A stretch of DNA of 64,000 nucleotides from Herbaspirillum hiltneri N3 (GTDB lineage Bacteria > Pseudomonadota > Gammaproteobacteria > Burkholderiales > Burkholderiaceae_D). Numbering within the stretch: the first letter of the stretch is position 1; each line of letters opens with the position of its first letter. The translations under genes and the position numbers were made by a program. Under the pieces are notes generated by a model that was not told where the DNA came from, searched no databases, and saw nothing but the letters and a program-made list of their open reading frames with translations. Location of the stretch: contig NZ_CP011409.1 in assembly GCF_001267925.1 (NCBI RefSeq), positions 3,782,001-3,846,000 of the forward strand. Direction: 5' to 3'. Of the stretch, positions 54,406 to 63,734 are shown piece after piece.

Positions 54406-55758
54406 ATGATCCCCAGCCTGCACCAACACAGCGAAGACCTGCGCACCGGCCGCAGCAGCTCGCTCGAACTGACCGAACGCGCCCTCGACCTCGCCGCCGC
54501 AGCCGACGGCGAAGGCGCGCGCGTCTTTACGCGGCTCTACGCCGACAGCGCGCGTGCCGCCGCCAGCGCCTCCGATACGCTGCGGGCCGCGGGCCTGACG
54601 CGCTCGCCTGTCGACGGCCTGCCGGTCTCCATCAAGGACTTGTTCGACGTCGCCGGCGAAACCACGCTGGCCGGGTCGGTCGCCCTGCGCGGCTATCCGG
54701 CCGCAACTGGGAACGCCGTGGTGGTGCAGCGCCTGATCGCCGCCGGCGCGGTGATCGTCGGCCGCACCAACATGACCGAGTTCGCCTACTCCGGCCTCGG
54801 CATCAATCCTCACTACGGTACGCCACGCAATCCGTGGCAGCGCGATATTGACGGCGGCCGCATTCCGGGCGGCTCGTCATCGGGCGCGGCGATTTCGGTG
54901 ACGGACGGCATGGCGGTGGCCGGCGTCGGTTCCGACACCGGCGGCTCGATCCGCATTCCGGCGGCGCTGTGCGGCCTCACCGGATTCAAGCCGACCGCGC
55001 GCCGGGTCCCGATGCAAGGCGTGTTGCCGCTGTCCGAGTACCTCGATTCGATCGGCGCGATGGCGCCGACGGTGATGTGCTGCGCCAAGATGGATGCCGT
55101 ACTGGCCGGCGAAACCTTCGTCGCGCCGGTGACGCATCCGTTGCGCGGCCTGCGCCTGCTGATGCCGACCAATGTGGTGCTGGACGGCATCGACGAGCAG
55201 GTTGCCGCCGCCCTGCAAACGGCGCTGTCGCGCCTGTCGGCGGCCGGCGCCGTGATCGTCGAGAGCAAGATCGACGCCTTCAGCGAACTGGCCTCGATCA
55301 ATGCCAAGGGCGGTTTCACCGCCGCCGAAGCCTGGACCTGGCATCGCAAGCTGATCGCCGAGCGCGAAGCGGCCTACGACCAGCGTGTGGTGTCGCGCAT
55401 CAAGCGCGGCAAGGACATGGGCGCCGCCGACCTGCTCGACGTCATCCACAGCCGTCGCCGCTGGATCGCTGCAGTGGAAAGACAACTGGCCGGCTTCGAC
55501 GCGATGATCATGCCGACCGTGCCCATCGTCGCGCCGAAGATCGCCGACCTGCAAGCCAGCGACGACGCTTACTACGCCGCCAACGGCCTGATCCTGCGCA
55601 ATCCGACCATGATCAATTTCCTCGACGGCTGCGCCATATCGCTGCCCTGCCATGGACAGGGAAATGCACCGGTGGGACTGAGCCTGGCGGCAGCGGGCGG
55701 GAATGACCATCGCCTGCTGTCAATCGCGTTGGCGGCGGAGGCGGTGCTGAAGAATTGA
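54406..55758 (+). CDS. Amidase signature family hydrolase
   Basis: A 450-residue amidase with the Ser-cisSer-Lys triad: Lys77 (VSIKDLF), Ser157 (PGGSSSG) and nucleophile Ser181 (GSDTGGSIRIPAA). It cleaves a carboxamide to acid and ammonia; length and motifs fit small-molecule amidases (allophanate-hydrolase/AtzF-like, acylamidase) rather than GatA, whose partners GatB/GatC are missing. It is 31 bp after the DUF2848 gene and convergent with the kinase cluster. Confidence 0.87.
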   Translation: MIPSLHQHSEDLRTGRSSSLELTERALDLAAAADGEGARVFTRLYADSARAAASASDTLRAAGLTRSPVDGLPVSIKDLFDVAGETTLAGSVALRGYPAATGNAVVVQRLIAAGAVIVGRTNMTEFAYSGLGINPHYGTPRNPWQRDIDGGRIPGGSSSGAAISVTDGMAVAGVGSDTGGSIRIPAALCGLTGFKPTARRVPMQGVLPLSEYLDSIGAMAPTVMCCAKMDAVLAGETFVAPVTHPLRGLRLLMPTNVVLDGIDEQVAAALQTALSRLSAAGAVIVESKIDAFSELASINAKGGFTAAEAWTWHRKLIAEREAAYDQRVVSRIKRGKDMGAADLLDVIHSRRRWIAAVERQLAGFDAMIMPTVPIVAPKIADLQASDDAYYAANGLILRNPTMINFLDGCAISLPCHGQGNAPVGLSLAAAGGNDHRLLSIALAAEAVLKN

Positions 55759-55776
55759 ACCGGCAGAAATGACGGC

Positions 55777-57510
55777 TCACGCCGCGGCCTGGGCTGCGGC
55801 GGGCGACAGAACAGCGCGCCTCGGCAAGCTGACCCGGAACACGCTTCCTTTCCCGACTTCGCTGCGCACGGCAATCTTGCCGCCGTGTTTGGCAACGATA
55901 CCGTAGGAAAGCGAAAGTCCCAGGCCCGTTCCGGTTCCAACGGGCTTGGTGGTGAAGAACGGTTCAAAGATCCGTTCCAGATCGGCTTCCGGAATTCCCT
56001 TGCCGCTATCCTCCACTTCCACCCAGACCAGGTCTTCATCATGGCCGGTGCGCAATACGATGCGGCCGCGCCCCTCGATCGCCTGACCGGCATTGACGAG
56101 CAGGTTGAGGAAGACCTGATTCAACTGGAACGGCAGGCATTCTATGTCCGGAATGCCGCCATATTCCTTGCGGACTTCCGCGGTGTATTTGAGGTCATGC
56201 GACACCACGTTCAACGTGCTGTCGAGTCCCTGTTCCAGGTTCGCCCATTGTTTTTCGGCTTCGTCGACGTGCGAAAAGGTCTTCAGATCCTTGACGATGC
56301 GGATCACCCGCTGCAACCCGTCCTGCGACTCGCTGAACACGCTGGCGATATCCTCGCGCAGGAAATCGAGGTCGATACGCGCCTTGTGTCCGGCCAGCGC
56401 GCGCCGGGTCTCGTCCGGCATCTCCGCTTCAGACTGTTCGTAGGCCGACAGCAGCGCCAGGGTTTCATCGACGTAGCGCTTCAAGGTCCCGAGATTGGAA
56501 TTGACGAAGCCCACCGGATTGTTGATTTCATGCGCCACGCCCGCCGCGAGTTGACCGATCGAGGCCATTTTTTCCGATTGCAGCAGCTGGCTCTGGGCAT
56601 CGGCCAGCTTGCGGATCAGCTCGTCCTGCCGGGTCTTTTCCAATTTTAAGGTTTGGTGGGCGACCGCCAGCTGCACGCGATCGGCCTGAAATTGCTCCAC
56701 CGCGCGCGCCATCTCGCCGATCTCATCCGCGCCCTGCACCGGTACCTTGCAACATTCCTCGCCGGGATCGCCATGGCGCAGGCTATGACTAACCTTTTGC
56801 AAGCGCGCCAGCACCTGCCGCCCCAGGAAGCCGTGGCCAACCAGCCATGCCAGCGCCAGGCTGACGACCAGCAAGCCGGTGATCCAGCGTTGATTGCGCA
56901 CCGACGTTTCGGCCAGCTCCCGCACCGCGACGCGATAGTCCTGCGTGAACCGGGTCGACTGCTGCCGGGCGGAGTCCACCAGCGCCTTGGACTGCCGCTG
57001 CAACTCGGCGCGGAACGGCGCAACCGCTACAGCGTCCTGCACTCCGCCTTGCGCAAGTCCGGCCGGCGGCAGCCCGGGTGCACGCAATTCATTTTCGCGC
57101 AACTGCGCCATGATATTGGCAGTATTGCGGAACAGCTGCGCCGCCTGGTGCAACTCGATGACGGCGACATCGTCGCCGCCCTTCGCCAGTTGATCGACCA
57201 GGTGATCGACCGCTTCCACATGCTTGACGATTTCCGTGTAACTTGCCGTCGTTGCCGCGATGGAAGAAGCGCCTGACAGCAAATAAGCTTCCCGCTCGAT
57301 CAGGAAAGTCTGCTCGACCAGATCCTGTGCTTGCTGCATCAGCAACAGGCGCTCCTCCGCCAGCGATTTCGTCGACGCCACGGCGGAATGCAAGGCGTAT
57401 ATCGCCGTGACGCCTCCGGCCAGCATCAGCACCGCAAGACCCGAAATCGCAAACAGGAACTGGGTCTTGAGCAGCCGTGGCCGCCACACCTGGAAAGCGT
57501 TGAAATGCAT
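55777..57510 (-). CDS. Membrane sensor histidine kinase
   Basis: A 577-residue kinase. Two membrane helices (about 18-40 and 211-229) enclose a largely helical periplasmic domain of about 170 residues. Next come a HAMP-like linker (about 231-285), a coiled coil, and a HisKA-type dimerisation domain with His327 in [13 protein letters not shown]. The ATPase domain has N box [29 protein letters not shown] and [11 protein letters not shown]. All catalytic boxes are intact. The gene directly follows the binding-protein gene (17 bp), so that protein may deliver the signal. Response regulators lie about 4 kb upstream in the same cluster. Confidence 0.9.
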   Translation of the reverse strand: MHFNAFQVWRPRLLKTQFLFAISGLAVLMLAGGVTAIYALHSAVASTKSLAEERLLLMQQAQDLVEQTFLIEREAYLLSGASSIAATTASYTEIVKHVEAVDHLVDQLAKGGDDVAVIELHQAAQLFRNTANIMAQLRENELRAPGLPPAGLAQGGVQDAVAVAPFRAELQRQSKALVDSARQQSTRFTQDYRVAVRELAETSVRNQRWITGLLVVSLALAWLVGHGFLGRQVLARLQKVSHSLRHGDPGEECCKVPVQGADEIGEMARAVEQFQADRVQLAVAHQTLKLEKTRQDELIRKLADAQSQLLQSEKMASIGQLAAGVAHEINNPVGFVNSNLGTLKRYVDETLALLSAYEQSEAEMPDETRRALAGHKARIDLDFLREDIASVFSESQDGLQRVIRIVKDLKTFSHVDEAEKQWANLEQGLDSTLNVVSHDLKYTAEVRKEYGGIPDIECLPFQLNQVFLNLLVNAGQAIEGRGRIVLRTGHDEDLVWVEVEDSGKGIPEADLERIFEPFFTTKPVGTGTGLGLSLSYGIVAKHGGKIAVRSEVGKGSVFRVSLPRRAVLSPAAAQAAA

Positions 57511-57527
57511 GCGTTCCCCTCGCCCCT

Positions 57528-58685
57528 TCAGCGCCGCCAGATGCGCCGGTAGATATCGCGGTATGCGTTGTCCGGATCGTATTGCAGCAGCGGGCCGCCA
57601 TCGAAGGCAATATTGGCCGTGGTCACCAGGTGGACCGGAAACAGGAAACCCGACACCGGACGTTGCGCCAGCAGCCGGTTCATTTCATCGACCAGTTGCC
57701 AGCCATGCAGATTGAGCGGCTCGGCAACCGTGCCGGTCTGGAACGTCCCGGCCTGGATACGCAGGAATGCCGCCGCGCTGCCGTCACCGGCGGACATCAT
57801 CTCGACGGCGTTGCTGGGCAGCCCTGCCTTGGTGAGTTCGATGGCCGCATAGTCGAAGTAAATGTCATTGATCGCCAACGCATGGGTCCAGCGTTTGCCG
57901 TAGCGGCTGAGCAACTCCCTCGTGGCGCCGGGCATCAGTTCCGCGCTGTGTGAAATCGCAACGTCCCTGATTTCCAGCAATGTACATCCCTTGCAAGCCC
58001 TGATGACGCTTGCCATGGCCTCGGCCTTGGCCTTGGCGATCTCGAAACGGCTGTCGGTAAAGATCACGACGCCGGCCTTGCCGCGCGAGCCGGCTACCGC
58101 CGCCATGGCCGTGATGCGCGCGACTTCCAGCGGGTCGGTAGACACGTTCATGGCCACCGGCCCCGACGCCGGAATACCGGCCTGCGACCCCACGTGCCAG
58201 CCGACCATGGGAATTTTCTGATTCGCCAGCGCCTGCAGTTCGGCGTGCGCCTCCCTGGCGTCAATGCCCACCAGAATCACGCCTTGCGGCTTCAAACCCG
58301 CCACTGCGGCGAAACCGGCGCTACGGTCGGCGGAGTTGCCGCCGAGATTGATGATCTTTGTGTTCCAGCCGATGACTTTGGCCGCCTCGCCGATGCCCTT
58401 GACCACGCCCAGAATGCCGCCGTTCCTCAAATCCTCGCTCAGTACCGCGACCGTTACCCCCGCGCGCGCCGGCGGTCCGGATTGCGGCCCCGGCCAGGGC
58501 TGCCCGTGCACGCTGGCTTTCCTGACCTGTGCCTGCATATCGCTGAGCCAGGCGACATCGGCAGACTCGCTGATCTGCCCCTTTTTTTGCGCCGGCATCG
58601 CCGGCCCTGCCGGTTTCGTCTGCGCGTGACTCGTCCCCGCCAGCAGGCAGAGCGTCAACGCCACCAATCCTGAATAAAAAGACAT
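57528..58685 (-). CDS. Periplasmic sugar-type (type 1) substrate-binding protein
   Basis: ATG 58685 follows a strong GGGAGGAGC site. The 385-residue precursor has a signal peptide (about 1-21, ending TSHAQ) and a type 1 binding-protein fold (VTVAVLSEDLRNGGILGVVKGIGEAAKVIGW, GLKPQGVILVGID, NDIYFDYAAIELTKAG, SAGDGSAAAFLRIQAG). A Cys pair (ACKGCTLL) may form a disulfide. No ABC permease or ATPase is nearby; instead histidine kinase genes flank it, so it is more likely a ligand-sensing partner (as LuxP or TorT) than a transport component. Confidence 0.8.
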   Translation of the reverse strand: MSFYSGLVALTLCLLAGTSHAQTKPAGPAMPAQKKGQISESADVAWLSDMQAQVRKASVHGQPWPGPQSGPPARAGVTVAVLSEDLRNGGILGVVKGIGEAAKVIGWNTKIINLGGNSADRSAGFAAVAGLKPQGVILVGIDAREAHAELQALANQKIPMVGWHVGSQAGIPASGPVAMNVSTDPLEVARITAMAAVAGSRGKAGVVIFTDSRFEIAKAKAEAMASVIRACKGCTLLEIRDVAISHSAELMPGATRELLSRYGKRWTHALAINDIYFDYAAIELTKAGLPSNAVEMMSAGDGSAAAFLRIQAGTFQTGTVAEPLNLHGWQLVDEMNRLLAQRPVSGFLFPVHLVTTANIAFDGGPLLQYDPDNAYRDIYRRIWRR

Positions 58686-58823
58686 GCTCCTCCCGCTGCT
58701 CATCCGTCTGCGATCGCCGATGGCGTCGGCCGCCATGCCATATCGGCCGTCCCTGTCGGAAGAGTAGTTGTTTCAGCCAGGCAGCGGCATCAGGAAATTC
58801 AGAAGTCGCGTCTCATGGACGTC

Positions 58824-60296
58824 TCAGGGATTTCCTGATGTTCCCTGGCCAGCGTCGCCGCCCGCGTCGTGCCGGATGGGGAATCGCAGTGTAAACGTGG
58901 TTCCGGCGCCCAGCTCGCTCCTCACATTGATGCTGCCGTGGTGCTTTTGCATGATGCCGTAGGCCAACGACAATCCCAGCCCCGTCCCCTGCCCGACCGG
59001 CTTGGTGGTAAAAAACGGATCGAAGATCCGCGACAGGTTCTCCGGCGTAATGCCGGAACCGTTGTCGGCGATTTCTATCTCCACGTCCGCACCCGTATCA
59101 ACGATCCGGGTCGTGATGGTAATCGTCCCCCGCGCACCGTCGATGGCGTGCGCCGCATTCACGACCAGGTTCATGACCACCTGATTGATCTGGCTGGGCA
59201 AGCATTCCACGTCGGGCAACACGCCGTAGTTCTTGACCACGTCGGCTTTGTACTTGATTTCGTTATTCACGATATTCAACGTCGAATCGATGCCCTGGTG
59301 CAGATTCGCCCATTGCCATTCCAGCGCCGTATCGGCGCGCGAGAAGTCCTTGAGGTCCTGCACGATCTTGCGCACGCGGGTGATGCCTTCGCGGGATTCG
59401 CTCATCAGGGCGGGGATGTCTTCCTTTAGGAAATCGATCTCGACCTCGTCGCGCACCGCCGCCAGTTCCCTGGCGGCCGACTCCGAACCGCGGTCGAGTT
59501 CCTGTGCTTCATAGGCGCCCAGCATCCTCAGCAACGAGCCGACATAGGTTTCGAGGGTGCTGAAATTGGAAAAGATGTAGCCGATCGGATTGTTGATTTC
59601 ATGCGCGACGCCTGCAGCAAGCTGGCCGATCGAGGCCAGCTTCTCGGATTGCATTAGCTGCTCCTGCGTCATGGACAGCTTGCGATTGAGTTCGGTGAGT
59701 TCCGAGTTACGCCTTACCAGTTCCGCCTCCGCCGCCGTCCGCCGCAAGATGTCTTCTTCCATCTTGGCATTGGTGGCGGCAAGTTCGTGCGTCCGTTTGA
59801 CGACCAGCATTTCGAGTTCCTGATGCATGCGCCGCAAGTCCAGCTCCGCCGTCTTCTGGGCGCTGATGTCCTGCAGCACCTCGATGGCGCCGACAATCTC
59901 TCCGGACGGCGCCCGCAGCGGCGCTGCGGAAAAATACAGCCAGCGGCCGGAGTCGCCCAGATGAGGGAAAAATCGCTCCGCTTCCACCGCGCCGGGGATC
60001 ACGACCGAACTACGAAACTTGTCGTCGTCGTGATAGTAGACGCCGACGACATTCTCCAGCGATCCGGCCACGATGAGATCGGCAAGCACCGGGCGTTCGT
60101 AGAGGTAAAACGGCTTCCATTGGTTCCTGGTGCCGACCATCTGCGATGCCTGCACGCCCAGCACGTGTTCACACGCCTTGTTCCAATGGGTAATGACGTG
60201 ATGGCTGTCAATGGCAAAAGCAGGAACCGGGCAACCGTCGAAAAACTCGGATATCTGCGGTTCAAGCGAGGCCTGCTGAGATTGAACGAATGACAC
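58824..60296 (-). CDS. Cytoplasmic PAS-domain histidine kinase
   Basis: A 490-residue kinase without membrane helices. An N-terminal PAS domain (about 15-145; [30 protein letters not shown] in two strands and a helix, PAC end [13 protein letters not shown]) is followed by a long coiled coil (150-215) and the kinase core with His232 ([13 protein letters not shown]). N box [30 protein letters not shown] and [11 protein letters not shown] are intact. The core is closely similar to the other two kinases in the cluster. It lies 33 bp downstream of the HDOD gene. Confidence 0.9.
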   Translation of the reverse strand: MSFVQSQQASLEPQISEFFDGCPVPAFAIDSHHVITHWNKACEHVLGVQASQMVGTRNQWKPFYLYERPVLADLIVAGSLENVVGVYYHDDDKFRSSVVIPGAVEAERFFPHLGDSGRWLYFSAAPLRAPSGEIVGAIEVLQDISAQKTAELDLRRMHQELEMLVVKRTHELAATNAKMEEDILRRTAAEAELVRRNSELTELNRKLSMTQEQLMQSEKLASIGQLAAGVAHEINNPIGYIFSNFSTLETYVGSLLRMLGAYEAQELDRGSESAARELAAVRDEVEIDFLKEDIPALMSESREGITRVRKIVQDLKDFSRADTALEWQWANLHQGIDSTLNIVNNEIKYKADVVKNYGVLPDVECLPSQINQVVMNLVVNAAHAIDGARGTITITTRIVDTGADVEIEIADNGSGITPENLSRIFDPFFTTKPVGQGTGLGLSLAYGIMQKHHGSINVRSELGAGTTFTLRFPIRHDAGGDAGQGTSGNP

Positions 60297-60329
60297 GGCG
60301 TATTCCTTGAAATGAATAAAATCGGCTGA

Positions 60330-61181
60330 TCATGCCTTTCCCGTTGCTCCGAGAATCGCGCACGCCTCTTCGAATTGCATTTCCGTTGTTGCGAAGATGT
60401 CCAGCAGCACAGATTCTTTCAATGCCAGCCTGTCCCAATCGGCGACCGGGATCGACGGCACGCGATCGTATTGGCCGCCACTCAGATCAAGGGCGTAGGC
60501 GATCGCATCAGCGACAGCTGCGATCGCCGCGGCATCGCCCTGGGCCGGCGCCCCCTCCTGTCCGGAGACCAGCGTCCCGACGATCGCGGCGGGAAATTTC
60601 CAGTATTCCAGCACGGCCTTCCCGGCCGTTTTGTGATCGATGCCGAATACGTGGATCTCGGCCGCCAGCAAATCCTCGTCATGTTGCGCGCATCGCTGCA
60701 ACACGTCCCGATAGCGCAGCGGCGAGCAAGTCGCCAGCACCAGCCTGCCGATATTGTGCAGCAGGCCGGCGATGAAAGACTGGTCCTGATTGGCGCCGCG
60801 ATGCACAGCGATCGCCTTGGCGCACAACGCGGTGCCGATGGCATGTTTCCAGAAGTGGGCATGATCCAGATCTTCGCTTGCGTGGTTTGCAAATGTGTCG
60901 ACCACGGCTGCGGCCAGCACCAGCGAACGCACGCTGTTGAAACCCAGCACCGTGATGGCATGCGGTATCGACCCGATTTTGCTCTGCATGCCGTAGAACG
61001 ACGAATTCGCCAATCGCAGCACTTTTGCCGTCAGCGTCTGGTCGTAGGAGATTTTCTGCGCCAGGGTATGCGTGTCCACATCCTTGTTGTCAAGCGCGTG
61101 GATCAGCTCCAGGACGATATTCGGCAAGGCCGGCAGGCGTGAGACGGCGCCGGCGATATCCTGCTCGGTCACCCCGTTCAT
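60330..61181 (-). CDS. HDOD-domain signalling protein
   Basis: A 283-residue protein almost wholly made of an HDOD domain (about 10-215): LPALPNIVLELIHAL, KISYDQTLTAKVLRLANSSFYGM, and LLHNIGRLVLATC in place of a full HD metal site. HDOD proteins are regulators without proven hydrolase activity, common beside two-component and c-di-GMP systems. ATG 61181 overlaps the small upstream gene by 4 nt (ATGA). Confidence 0.85.
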   Translation of the reverse strand: MNGVTEQDIAGAVSRLPALPNIVLELIHALDNKDVDTHTLAQKISYDQTLTAKVLRLANSSFYGMQSKIGSIPHAITVLGFNSVRSLVLAAAVVDTFANHASEDLDHAHFWKHAIGTALCAKAIAVHRGANQDQSFIAGLLHNIGRLVLATCSPLRYRDVLQRCAQHDEDLLAAEIHVFGIDHKTAGKAVLEYWKFPAAIVGTLVSGQEGAPAQGDAAAIAAVADAIAYALDLSGGQYDRVPSIPVADWDRLALKESVLLDIFATTEMQFEEACAILGATGKA

Positions 61182-61501
61182 GACGCCGTCTCCCGCCGGT
61201 AACGGCGCAGGCACTCGAGCAATTTCCGGTTGGGCACACTGTCCTTGCTATGCATGAACAACTCGTCCAGCCTCGCCAATGAGGCTGCAAGCAACGCCTC
61301 TTTCTTTTCGTCGCTGACCGGCGCCACGATCTGCACGGCGTGCAAGCCGCGCTTCTTCAGCGCCTGGATGGACTTGTCGGTGAGCACGCTGCCGGAAGCC
61401 ATGAGGCACACGCCTCCCTGGACAAATACGGCCTGCGCGAGGGTCATCCCCGGTGCGGCATCGTCAAGAGCGATCTCCAGAAAAATATCAGTGGAAGCCA
61501 T
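61178..61501 (-). CDS. Small signalling accessory protein
   Basis: A 107-residue soluble protein with the pattern PGMTLAQAVFVQGGVCLMASG and LTDKSIQALKKRGLHAVQIV. This PGM-L...G-x-L-x-x-G...LT-x-x-x-I-x-x-L-x-x-x-G module is often found at the N terminus of HD-type signalling proteins; here it stands alone, coupled to the HDOD gene by a 4-nt overlap. The remainder is helical and charged. Probable accessory or dimerisation role; function unproven. Confidence 0.6.
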   Translation of the reverse strand: MASTDIFLEIALDDAAPGMTLAQAVFVQGGVCLMASGSVLTDKSIQALKKRGLHAVQIVAPVSDEKKEALLAASLARLDELFMHSKDSVPNRKLLECLRRYRRETAS

Positions 61502-61506
61502 GGCTG

Positions 61507-62325
61507 TCAGTCGTCGGTTAGTTTGATCAGAGTCATCAGCTTGCCTCGCGATCGCGAGTTGCGTCCCATCGGATGAGTCAGTACTTTGTAGACGCGGCCG
61601 TTGATGGCGACTTCCTCGCTATTGAGTTCCCATGCCGGCAGCAGAGCGGGAGTCGCCGCCTCCATTTTCATGCCGAGCAACAGCATCGTTTCACCGAACA
61701 GCGATTGCGCCGCGGCATTGACGAAGACGATATTTTTTTCATCATCCATGCCCAATATCGGCGTCGGCAAGTGCTCGAGGATTTCGTGGATGACCCTCAA
61801 GCTGACTTCGTCGGTCTCGATGCGTTCCTCCTGAACCTTCAACAGTCTGTCGAGCTCCTTGTTGGTGTCTTCCAGCGCCAGGTTGGCCAGTTGCAATTGC
61901 TGCTGCAATCGGAGGTTTTCGTCCGCCATTTCCTTGCGCCTGAACGCTTCCGCCACGTGGCCGCGCAGTTGGCCGTCATCCCACGGCTTGGTCAGGAATT
62001 TGTACACGGCGCCTTCATTGACCGCATCGGTCACCGACTGCAATTCCGTATAGCCGCTCAACACGATTCGCACCGTGTCGGGATAGGACTCTTTCGCCAG
62101 ACGCAAAAATTCCACTCCCGTCATGCCCGGCATGCGCTGGTCGGTGACGATCACGTCCACCGGTCCGTTTTTGAGCGCCTCCAGCGCCTCCTGGCCGTTG
62201 TTGGCAGTGACGATGTCGTATTTGTCCTGACGCAGCAAACGCTTCAGCGCCGACAGGATGTTGATCTCGTCGTCCACCAGCAGCAAGGTCCGCGGCGACC
62301 GCTCGGCAACTGTTTGCTCCAGCAT
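61507..62325 (-). CDS. Response regulator with C-terminal PAS domain
   Basis: A 272-residue protein: REC domain (about 10-130) with acidic pair Asp18-Asp19, phosphoacceptor Asp62 (VIVTDQRMPGMTG), Ser/Thr SGYTE and Lys KPWDD, all intact. A coiled coil (135-175) links to a PAS-like domain (about 185-265; ILEHLPTPILGMDDEKNIVFVNAAAQ in two parts). There is no DNA-binding or GGDEF output, so it probably acts through protein contacts, for instance on the neighbouring kinases or HDOD protein. Confidence 0.86.
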   Translation of the reverse strand: MLEQTVAERSPRTLLLVDDEINILSALKRLLRQDKYDIVTANNGQEALEALKNGPVDVIVTDQRMPGMTGVEFLRLAKESYPDTVRIVLSGYTELQSVTDAVNEGAVYKFLTKPWDDGQLRGHVAEAFRRKEMADENLRLQQQLQLANLALEDTNKELDRLLKVQEERIETDEVSLRVIHEILEHLPTPILGMDDEKNIVFVNAAAQSLFGETMLLLGMKMEAATPALLPAWELNSEEVAINGRVYKVLTHPMGRNSRSRGKLMTLIKLTDD

Positions 62326-62357
62326 GATGTTGACCTCCGGATGAGTGAACTGAGAGG

Positions 62358-63707
62358 CTATGCCGCGTTGTCCAGTATCTTGACCGATATCTCGAGCGAC
62401 GATCCGTCGAGCTGCTCGAACTTGCGAATCTGCATGATGTTGTTGGCGGTGATGGTGGAGTCGCGCACGATGAGCAGCACGCCGTCCTTGGTGCGCAGGT
62501 CCTGCGCCAGCTGCATGCCGACTTCCAGGTCGCGCGACTTGATGTCGCGGGCGCGTTCCGCCACCGCGGAATCCCCTTCTTCAACCAATGCAACAAAATT
62601 CAGCACCACCTCCGGATCGTAGCGGTGACCGCTTTGGGATTTGATGAGCTGGACGGCCTTGTCGAGCGGCAGCGGCAACGTCGCGATCGCGCCCGAACGC
62701 AGCGCCTCGAAGTCGCGAGCGACCGCCAGTATGCGCGAGCCCAGGGGAATGGCCTCGCCGCTCATGCCCTCGGGCGTGCCGCGCCCGTCGTAACGTTCGT
62801 ATTGATACAGGATCAGGCGACCGACCTCGTCGAAGGCGCTCACCGGCGTCAGCACCATGTGTCCCTTCACCGGATGCGCCATGAAGGTGCGCGACTCTTC
62901 GCCCGACATCTTTTCCAGCGGCTTGCGGATCAACTCGTCGGGCAAGCCGATCTTGCCGATCGCATGCAGCAGCCCGGCGATCGCCAGATCCTGCAACTGC
63001 ACGTCATGCATTTTGAATTTCTTTCCGAGCTTGCGCGAGAGTCCGCTGACACGATCCGATTGCCCACCGAGCATGCCCGAACGGAGTTCGATCATGTTCG
63101 AGAAGACCTTCAGCATCGTCAGGAAATTGAGCTTGATCTCGGCCTGGCTGCTTTCCAGGAACATGACGGTCTGGCGAATTTCTTCGGTACGCGACTGGAC
63201 CTGCTTTTCCAGGCGGGCGTTGAACGTCTGGAGCTCTTCGTTCTGTTTGCGCACGAGGTCGTTGAGCCGCGCCGCCTCTTTTTTCAGATGTTGCTGTTCC
63301 AGCGCACGCTGTATCGTCAGCAGGAGATCCTGTTCATCCCACGGCTTCTGCAAATAGTGATAGATGCCGCCGTCGTTAATGGCCGAAATCGTCGCCGTGA
63401 TTTCAGAATAACCAGTCAGCAAGATCCGCATCACCTCAGGGAAACGTTCCTTGGCCTTGCCGAGAAACTGGGCTCCGCTCATCTCCGGCATGCGCATGTC
63501 GGAAACGATCAGGTCCACCGGATGTTCTTCCAGCAAGCGTAAACCCTCGGCGCCGCTTTCTGCGGTGATCAAGGTATATCCCTTCGGCCGCAACACACGC
63601 TTGAGCGACGACAAGATGCTGGCCTCGTCATCGACCAGCAAGATCACCGGCGGCGGCAATGCGTTTTCCGTTTTCGTATCAGTGGCGGCAATAGCGATAT
63701 TCGACAT
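62358..63707 (-). CDS. Response regulator with degenerate HD-GYP domain
   Basis: A 449-residue RpfG-like protein. REC domain about 18-135 with phosphoacceptor Asp70 (LIVSDMRMPEMSG) and KPWDE, both intact. A coiled coil (138-185) follows, then an HD-GYP-like domain (about 195-345). In that domain the HD pair is His248-Ala249 (LLHAIGKIGLPD), the HH pair is Gln-Tyr (YQYERYDG), GYP is Gly-Thr-Pro, and the first ligand His appears as Gln216; His278 remains. c-di-GMP phosphodiesterase activity is therefore unlikely and a scaffold or binding role more probable. A further C-terminal domain (about 370-449) is unassigned. Confidence 0.85.
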   Translation of the reverse strand: MSNIAIAATDTKTENALPPPVILLVDDEASILSSLKRVLRPKGYTLITAESGAEGLRLLEEHPVDLIVSDMRMPEMSGAQFLGKAKERFPEVMRILLTGYSEITATISAINDGGIYHYLQKPWDEQDLLLTIQRALEQQHLKKEAARLNDLVRKQNEELQTFNARLEKQVQSRTEEIRQTVMFLESSQAEIKLNFLTMLKVFSNMIELRSGMLGGQSDRVSGLSRKLGKKFKMHDVQLQDLAIAGLLHAIGKIGLPDELIRKPLEKMSGEESRTFMAHPVKGHMVLTPVSAFDEVGRLILYQYERYDGRGTPEGMSGEAIPLGSRILAVARDFEALRSGAIATLPLPLDKAVQLIKSQSGHRYDPEVVLNFVALVEEGDSAVAERARDIKSRDLEVGMQLAQDLRTKDGVLLIVRDSTITANNIMQIRKFEQLDGSSLEISVKILDNAA

Positions 63708-63734
63708 ACAGGATCCTCTTGACTAAAACCCGAT

